Source: Annona cherimola (taxonomy: Eukaryota; Streptophyta; Magnoliopsida; Magnoliales; Annonaceae). From it: a DNA stretch of 64,000 nucleotides. Each line of letters starts with the position of its first letter. Position 1 is the stretch's first letter. Under the pieces are notes generated by a model. That model was not told where the DNA came from, made no database searches, and was given only the letters and a program-made list of their open reading frames with translations. A program made the position numbers and the translations under genes. The DNA is taken from the NCBI GenBank assembly GCA_030490835.1, contig CM059973.1:64174008-64238007 (forward strand), read 5' to 3'. Positions 56,822 to 64,000 of this stretch are shown here, one piece after another.

Positions 56822-59800
56822 TTCTCTACAATGCACAAACACATTTACATCATTAGCCGACCAACGTTGATTCAAAAAATTGCAATGCCAATTGTGTCAT
56901 ACCTTGTACTCATGAATTCAACAGTATCGCGAACGACGTGGAATGTATATGCATCTCGAATTTCATTATCCACGTCAAACATTTTTTTTAACATACTAAG
57001 CTATATAGTGGAGATTAACTAGAAAATGAGTTCGATAATATCTATTTGATAAATGTAGCAACCCATCCAAAAGACTTACCACTCGCTGGTAAGTAGCCAT
57101 AAACCTGATTTGCTTATCCTCTTCAGCAATATCGATATAGTGTATTTTAAAAAGTATCATATCTATCGCATATGCAAGCCGGGTACCATCATGATATTGA
57201 ATTGGAATAAACATATGTTTCAGAAGACATTAGAACTATCAACGCACGTAGCGGTATCAAAAACTGTCAACTAATTAGGCGCAGTGTGAGTATTCAAATA
57301 CCCATTCTGCATCATGGACACAATATTGAAGTATCTCCACCGACCATTCCACATTAATATCGTCTAGCTTCCCTAGTAACAGTCTCCTCTGCATATGACG
57401 AAAATGAAATAGTGGCGTCATTGAATAGCCTCAACTAATAAATATGGTACGGGAACATTCCGGGTTGAAGTACTTACACCAACAAACGATGAGAAACAAT
57501 GATGTCGTACACCAAATATTCCCTCTCGTTGATGGAAATTTAGTATGATAGTATATGCATCAACAGTCTGTCACCATGCCAAGGACGATAGAAACAAAAT
57601 AAGAAATTTTTTGATAAATAACACAATAAACAAAGTAAAAAATTACCATGTTGTCAAAGGCAGTTAAATGATATTACCGCTACTGGCAAAACATGTCATA
57701 TCCTTCCGAGTAACATAAGTCATTTGTAGCTTGAAAACCCTTGCCCTGGATTTTAAAATTGGCACAAAACAAGATAAAGACAGAATTTTAGTGAAATGAA
57801 AGTTCAAAAAATTGGAATCAACGCTGCAAGCGCATTTCAAGATGAATACATACTCAACATGCAATCCGGGGTCTCCCAATACCCACTCTAGCAGTAGCAT
57901 CTTCTCTACCGGTACATAGGCTAGGTTCATCTTTATCTGAGAGCGATGTATAAAATTTTTTGGGTCCTGCAAAAATGTTGGTAATAGTGAGTTTGATGTT
58001 GTCTAAATTTTTTTAAATCAATTTTAACATGTGATAAAGTTTTACAAGACATGCCTTTCCTCTGTTCATCAGCGTTCCAAGCAATGATCTCCTCCGATTA
58101 AGCCAAGCATATATCATTGGAGGCTTTTGTCGACAATCGTTCAAGCCCCATGCATAAACTATTTCAAATGAATCTTCCAAATGCATAACAACAAAAGGCA
58201 TTCTTGCTTCACCATTCCTAGTAGGGAGGTGTTTGCTAGATGCTAATTGCCGTACGTTTGAACATTACAGAAATCTCACCCGATCCTCGAATTCCTATTC
58301 TATGACTCAAAGTTAGATAAATCATACCTTAACTAGAAGAAAAAATTTGAAGAACTCTTTCTCTCACCGCAACTCGACAGATATTCCGTTGGACATGCAC
58401 AACATGTTCTAGCACCATTTTTTCAATGTCCTAAAATAGAATGTCATGTGGGGAGATAATATCATAAGGATTTTCATTACGAGTAAAAATAGTTAAAAAT
58501 AAAATAAATAGACTAATAGTTCTGAAAAATACGTTTACTTGACATTGTGAGTTTACCCTTTTCGTCAGGGTTTTATGGCATTTTCCTATACATGGGATGA
58601 TAATTAAGATCATTTACATGACCATTATTCCCATTACTGTTATAATAAAAATGTTTTCAAGTGAAATATATATTATCAAATTTTAATTATCGTTTTTGTT
58701 TCATCGTTTCTTTAGAATTGTAATGGTCATTCATGAAATCTTAATGGAAGGGATTTCATGACAATTTTATTCATACAAACCGATGCAAAATTATTTATAA
58801 TTTGTGAAACTAAAAAATGTTCGTGTAATTTCACCTAAACTGTGTATGTATCATTCAAAGACGACTTGCACCATCAATATTTAACATTGAGAATATAAAT
58901 GAAATATTTAAAAATCCAAAATAAATAAAAATGTGTGAAAGGTTTGAAGCCAGACTAAATTTTACGTTGCCAAAAATTCATTGTTTTACTTCGTTAATAT
59001 TACCAATAATAATAACAATAAATTCATTTCAAATTTTTTTTTTTACATTTAAGGTATTTTATTCTGGGTTCCGCTTCATATATACACCATTAACGTTCTA
59101 TAGTATATTGAATACATTTTCATCAAAAATATTTTAAATTTTTATATACAGTAAAAATATAAATTTAAAAGAAAGATTATACACATCTTCTGTTTATCCT
59201 TAGTTACTTTCCGCAACCCATTTTTAATAAAAAAATTTATTTTTTCATATATACCAATTATCGTGCTAAAAGTTGATTGATATAGGGCTTGCAAAAATTA
59301 ATAAGACAGTTATATTAGTAATTTTCACTTTTGATAAATTTAACTATGATTGATAACTATGATTTATTACCAAGGTGGTTCTTAAATAATTGATTTATCA
59401 ATTTAATCAAGAATGATTAGTTTATTAAACTCATATTATTTTTAAATTGAAAATACCTATGCTATACTAAAATTAAGGAAAATTTTAGTTTTATTGGATA
59501 GTTTAACACTTTTCTATAAATAAGCACAACCTAATTCAGATATTATATTTAAGTTTTTGTAGCCAAAAACTAAATTTCATCAAACTTAATTATTTATATG
59601 GGCCTCATTTCGTAAAAGTACTATAGCTTAAAACTAATATTATAAGATTTTATTACATAGTCTAACATTAATCATTTTCCTAGACTAATTGTTTTAAATA
59701 GAATAATTGGTTAGAAATCAAACATCACTATAAAGAAATATTTGCATGGTGTTTCACAGTAAAGAAATAAGTGGTCAGATAGAAATCAAATATCATCCAC

Positions 59801-60025
59801 ATAGATCCAGGCATTTGCTTAATTAGCATGTCATACACAAATAATAAAATCCAACATTGTGTAACATTTGTGGAGCTAATCCAAGATAAACTAAATTAGG
59901 ACAAATATTTACAATTATAATCTGCAACCAAACATATTTTTATGGGTATAAAAAATAGCTACCAAATGACTATTCTCCACTGTGTCCGTAAAAATTAAAA
60001 TTCATACCTCGTCTGGAAAATCCAT
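56822..60025 (-). pseudogene. Second Ulp1-type gene, upstream exons (minus strand)
   Basis: Exons read by eye on the minus strand: 58217-58055 (FVVMHLEDSFEIVYAWGLND, then KPPMIYAWLNRRRSLLGTLM, possible GC donor); 57966-57854 after tttttgcag (MNLAYVPVEKMLLLEWVLGD, then PGLHVE); 57745-57647, stops in the plausible frames; 57567-57478 (TVDAYTIILNFHQREGIFGV); about 57378-57265 (LLLGKLDDINVEWSVEILQY); about 57214-57075 (FIPIQYHDGTRLAYAID); 57010-56920 (MLKKMFDVDNEIRDAYTFHV). A last acceptor (gcattgtag) precedes AGAA and then the copia element. A start ATG followed by FPDE and GT at 60025-60006 is possible. Order and the DSGV-type end (48.1 kb) resemble Ulp1 peptidases. The catalytic His-Trp pair is not evident. 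Confidence 0.5.
58450..60000. other. AT-rich non-coding interval
   Basis: No coding frame, repeat structure or RNA gene recognised. If the minus-strand gene starts at 60025, this is its first intron. Confidence 0.4.
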
Positions 60026-60404
60026 GGGAGCTTTTCCTGATGAAACTGTTCAAGCGCCGGACGTGACACTGTTTCTGACGCTGGGAAGAAACAGATGATG
60101 TGAGACAAAAATCTGCCGAATGAAAGAAGAAGAAACTACCGTGATGGTGGTCGTTCGAGATTCCACAGCAACGAAGAAGAAGACGGTGTAGAGTAATGGT
60201 CGTTCAGAATTTCAAGCGCTCATACCAATGCACTGCAAGCCATCAATCTCGGCCTCAACAGTAGCTGATTTGCTCTGCTGTAAATGGGACGAACGATTTA
60301 ATATCGGCGACAAGGTTGGTAAACATCCAACAGCAACACGTCACACCATCCAGTCATGCATTTACTATATGTTTTTAAATTTCATATCCGTCCTTAAAAT
60401 GAAT

Positions 60405-60960
60405 TCTAAAATCTTTTGTTAAAAATTATGGTATACATACATTTCTCATATCTGTTCGCCTCTGTGGGTGCGCCAATTAAGTTATTGAAAATTTTCAGGT
60501 TATTTTATTTAAGATTCAATAAGAATTTTAAAATTTTATAATTTGTCCACTTTCTGCTCAAACTCCATAGATTCGAAAGATTCACAAAAAAATATTAGGC
60601 AAATCTATATTAAGGGTGTGTTTGTTTAGGGTAAAAAAGTGTCAACTAAAACTTTTCAATCTAAAACTTTTTACTTTCCATAATTACTCTATTTTTTAAT
60701 TATTTTTTCACATTTTTCTATACAAACTACCCTACTTTTCAATCATTTCTACACAACTAACCATACAACTAACCTATCTATTTTAACTTTATTCTCTTTA
60801 CTCCTATTATATCACATCATTTTTTATTGATTTGACAACTTCTACTCCAGAAACTTTTCATCAAAAGTTTTACCTCCAACCAAGCACACCCTAAATAAGG
60901 ATCCTAAAAGTGTGACCAGAAGTGAATTTGGAGTTCATTTAGGCGGTTACCGTAAGTGAT
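60405..60960 (+). repeat. Tandem duplication, copy 1 (contains a MITE)
   Basis: Matches 61055-61335. Shared pieces are tatacatacatttctcatat, 'gttattgaaaattttca', aagattcaataagaatttta, 'cactttctgc', 'attaggc' and aaataagga. The match is interrupted by the MITE at 60614-60891. Confidence 0.8.
60614..60891. mobile_element. Tourist-like MITE, TSD TAA, with an empty site in the window
   Basis: 278 bp from GGGTGTGTTTG to CAAGCACACCC, flanked by TAA (60611-60613 and 60892-60894). The tandem copy at about 61268-61280 reads tatagtaaataagga with a single TAA and no insert. Confidence 0.88.
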
Positions 60961-61054
60961 GAACCCTTAAAATGAAATGTATGAACGGACAGAAAAACAA
61001 AAAAAACCTGTAGCAAATTTAACATCGGTTATATATCCGGCGGGATGCGAAACC

Positions 61055-61335
61055 AAATATCTTTTGTGCAAAATTATTGTATACATACATTTCTCATATC
61101 TGTTCCAGTAAATCCCTCCGTTGGCACACCAGTTAAGTTTTTGAAAATTTTCATGTTTTTTTATTAAAGATTCAATAAGAATTTTAATCTTTTCTAATTC
61201 ATTTACTTTTTGCCCTAACTCCATAATTTCACTAGATATACAAAAAGAAAAGTATTAGGCTAATTTATAGTAAATAAGGAACTCAGATGTGTGCCCAAAA
61301 GTAAATTTGAGATTAATTAAGGCATTTGTCGCATC
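61055..61335 (+). repeat. Tandem duplication, copy 2 (empty site)
   Basis: Colinear with copy 1 but lacking the MITE. The minus-strand frame across this region is not supported by any similarity. Confidence 0.8.
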
Positions 61336-61925
61336 ATATTAAACCTGACTGAGATACATGAAATCAGACGTCTTTACTTCTGCAAAATACTGTAGCGATT
61401 TTGACCAATTTTGCCTAATTTTGACCACTTCTGACAACCCTTGGAAATATGGCTTCGGTGACGCATAGTTTTTCAAAAAGACCCTATGAATGTAAGATTT
61501 CGTAGAAAGGTACTTATTACTAACAAATTATAGAAAAATCAAATTTTGATAGAAAATTTATAAGAGATATAACACGAGGGTACATATTTAGAGATGTTAT
61601 ATAACATGAAATTTCCTATAAATTTCATATTCAATGTAAATTTTTATTAAATTATTTGTTTATATTGATTTTACTTGGAGTAAATAAAGTTGTATCTCTA
61701 GTTTAATTTAATTAATTATAGTAACAATAAATCACAATTATTATATTAATACTTTAAATTTATAATATAAACTATAATAATATTATTTTATAATTTTAAG
61801 AAATTTTGTTATAAATTTTTTATTAAATATAGTTATTTGCTAAATTGATCATTTAACCAATACTAAAAAGTAACATATATTTACTAATTAAATCTAAATT
61901 ACAGTTATATATAATTTATCATAAT
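61336..61925. other. AT-rich spacer, nothing recognised
   Basis: Very AT-rich, with short inverted and homopolymer stretches. No coding signal. Confidence 0.5.
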
Positions 61926-63110
61926 TTTAGTTCTACAGCGTCATATATATACTAATTTTTACTGTTTTATATTTTTACGTAAATTTCTATTTCATTTAAT
62001 CGAGAGGAGTTAATAATTTTATATAAGTTTATATATTTATTTAGTTTTAAAATTATTTAGACCTCAAACAAATTATTAAGTACATATATTTTGCAAAATA
62101 CACAGATTAGGTAAAATTTTCAAAAATTATAAAAAATTAGATGTTGTTAGATGCGGTAATCAATTTTTATAAATTTAATTTCATCTTTTCATCTTAATTT
62201 AATTTAAATTAACATTTATTTTAAAGTTTAAATTATAACGAGCAATGAGAAAGATGAATGAACTCTTAGAGCTTTAGAAGACAAGCTTACTAGGTTCGCA
62301 GAATAAATCAAAAATAATAAATTTATTACATTTATAATTAATTATTTGATTTAATTTTTATTTCAATTATATATAATATTTATTTTTATTATTATACTTA
62401 ATTATTAATTTTGGTATATATATGTAAATAATCAATTAAATTAAGTATTTTGTACCAACCTAAGTTTTTGGACTGTTTAAATTATGATTTTGGGATTACA
62501 GTGAAAAATAGAATTACTTATAAAAGTATACAGATGTTAGATTTAGGTGGATTCATTAAATAATTTTTTACTAATATAAAAATACTAAACTATTAAATCA
62601 GTCTCAAAAATCATATATATTTAGTTTATTTAAATCTAAATTATAGTTTTATCTCATAAACTTTTTCACTGGACTTTTAATTTAATTGGACTTAATTTTA
62701 GAGGTATTCTATAACATGAAATTTTTTATACATTTTTTATACAATGTAAATATTTATTAAATTGCTAATTTTACATTGATTTCAATTGAAGTAAATAAAT
62801 TTTTAACCATTATTTTCTTAATTAAACATTTAAAAGTACTTAATTATTAAACCAGTACCAAAAAGTGATATGTATTTATATTATGAAATGTTAATTATAG
62901 TTATATATATTATTTAAATAATATAATTTATACAATTTTATTTGTAAAAGTAAATATAATAATTATAGTTTAATATATTTATTTAAATCTTATTTTATTC
63001 AATTTAAATAAGTTAAAATTTTAAAATTTAAATTTATATATTTATTTAGTTATAAAATTATTTAATGGTTTGCATAGTTTTGAAATGAATTATTAAAATA
63101 TTTATAAAAT
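61926..63110 (+). repeat. AT-rich leader of the TTAGATGCGG array, present twice
   Basis: 61926-62160 matches the leader at 1476-1720: ttctacagcgtcatatatat, gtttatatatttatttagttttaaaattattta, acacagattaggtaaaat and ttagatgttgttagatgcgg. A second, shorter version runs about 62960-63115 (tatatatttatttag, ggtttgcatagttttgaaatg, tatcacaaattagatg). The DNA between is featureless AT-rich sequence. Confidence 0.7.
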
Positions 63111-64000
63111 ATCACAAATTAGATGTTGTTAAATGCAATTAGACGCAGTTAGATGCGGCTAGACGCAGTTAGATGTGGCTAGACGCAGTTAAATGCGGTT
63201 AGACATTGTTAGATTAAAGTGGATTTGATTAAATTGTATTATTTGAGTTTCAAATTCCGTAATTAAGGTGTAAATGACCTTATAAGGGGCCTAGGATCAT
63301 ATTACAGGTGTTAAATTAGGATTAACATATTAATTTTAAACATTAGATGCGGTTAAATGCTGTTAGATTAAGGTGGATTTGATTAAATCGTATTATCTAG
63401 ATTTCAAATTCTATAATTAAGGTGTAAATGACCTTATAAGGGGCCTAGGATCATATTACAAGTATTAAATTAGGATTAACATGTTAATTTCAAAAATTAG
63501 ATGCGGTTAGATATGGTTAAACACTGTTAGATTAAGATGGATTTGATTAAATCGTATTATCTGCGTTTCAAATTTCATAATTAAGGTGTAAATGACCTTA
63601 TAATGGGCCTAGGATAATATTACAGGTGTTAAATTAGGATTAACTTATTAATTTCAAAAATTAGATGTTGTTAGATTTTATTAAATCGTATTGTCTAGGT
63701 TTGAAATTCCCTAATTAAGGTTTAAGTGAACTTATAAGGGGCCTAGGATCATATTACAGGTGTTAAATTAGGATAAACATGTTAATTTCAAAAATTAGAT
63801 GCGGTTAGATACGGTTAGACGTGGTTAGATTAAGATGGATTTGATTAAATCGTATTATCTGGGTTTCAAATTCCGTAATTAAGGTGTAAATGACCTTATA
63901 AGGGGCCTAGGATCATATTACAAGTTTTAATTAGGATTAACTTATTAATTCAAAAATTAGATGCGCTTAGATTCTGTTAGATGCGGTTAGATACGGTTAG
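63111..64000 (+). repeat. TTAGATGCGG-type tandem array, right-hand locus
   Basis: About six units, the last cut by the window end. The gatcat landmark lies at about 63295, 63449, 63613 (as gataat), 63748 and 63911, so spacing is 154, 164, 135 and 163 bases. Each unit opens with variable TTAGATGCGG/TTAGACGCAG 10-mers. Same orientation as the left-hand locus. Confidence 0.9.

Noticed and set aside
56851..56920. Alternative reading of the copia insertion site as a continuous exon (WHCNFLNQRWSANDVNVFVH)
   Set aside because: It meets an in-frame TGA just upstream with no acceptor, whereas an intron from gtatga to gcattgtag joins two plausible exons in frame. It cannot be fully excluded.

Overview
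This is a transposon-dense stretch of a flowering-plant nuclear genome. The evidence is plant-type LTR retrotransposons with an initiator-Met tRNA primer site, L1-type LINE relics, hAT-like and Tourist-like MITEs, spliced exon remnants and a strongly AT-rich background. I cannot name the species. I see no intact host gene, no tRNA or rRNA gene and no CRISPR array.

Layout. 1-95 is the tail of an LTR. 537-1322 holds two MITEs. 1470-4600 is an array built on TTAGATGCGG-like 10-mers inside a unit of about 135-200 bp, split by a solo LTR (2197-3952). A sense LINE relic follows (4620-6535). Two diverged, colinear blocks then lie in direct order, A (6537-11545) and B (13990-19895). They differ by foldback elements, MITEs and a 1.4 kb hAT-type element, so each copy serves as an empty-site control for the other. 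20.4-31.0 kb is mostly non-coding and contains a CT-rich leader-like segment, a few exon-like pieces, an antisense LINE relic and one orphan exon of an MSP1/spastin-like AAA-ATPase.

The centre (31.2-60.0 kb) holds two convergent, multi-exon, degenerate genes of the Ulp1 (C48 peptidase) type. The plus-strand one (31256-47410) is split by a 12.7 kb Ty3/gypsy element in minus orientation (31841-44582, TSD TTTGG). The minus-strand one (about 60025 down to 47804) is split by an 8.7 kb Ty1/copia element in plus orientation (48109-56821, TSD TTCTC). By my reading, both insertions fall 4-6 nt downstream of a splice acceptor.

The gypsy element is old and inactive. RNase H is deleted, two integrase catalytic positions are substituted, and one LTR carries an inversion with flanking deletions. 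It also has an unusual acidic reading frame between the primer site and gag. The copia element is recent (LTRs about 1.2% different by eye) but its reading frame is broken at several points. Its LTRs carry arrays of short inverted motifs (AAGTCGCA/TGCGACTT), also found in the solo LTR of the same family. From 60.4 kb there is a small tandem duplication with a MITE in only one copy, then AT-rich DNA. The TTAGATGCGG array reappears in the same orientation from 63.1 kb to the window end.
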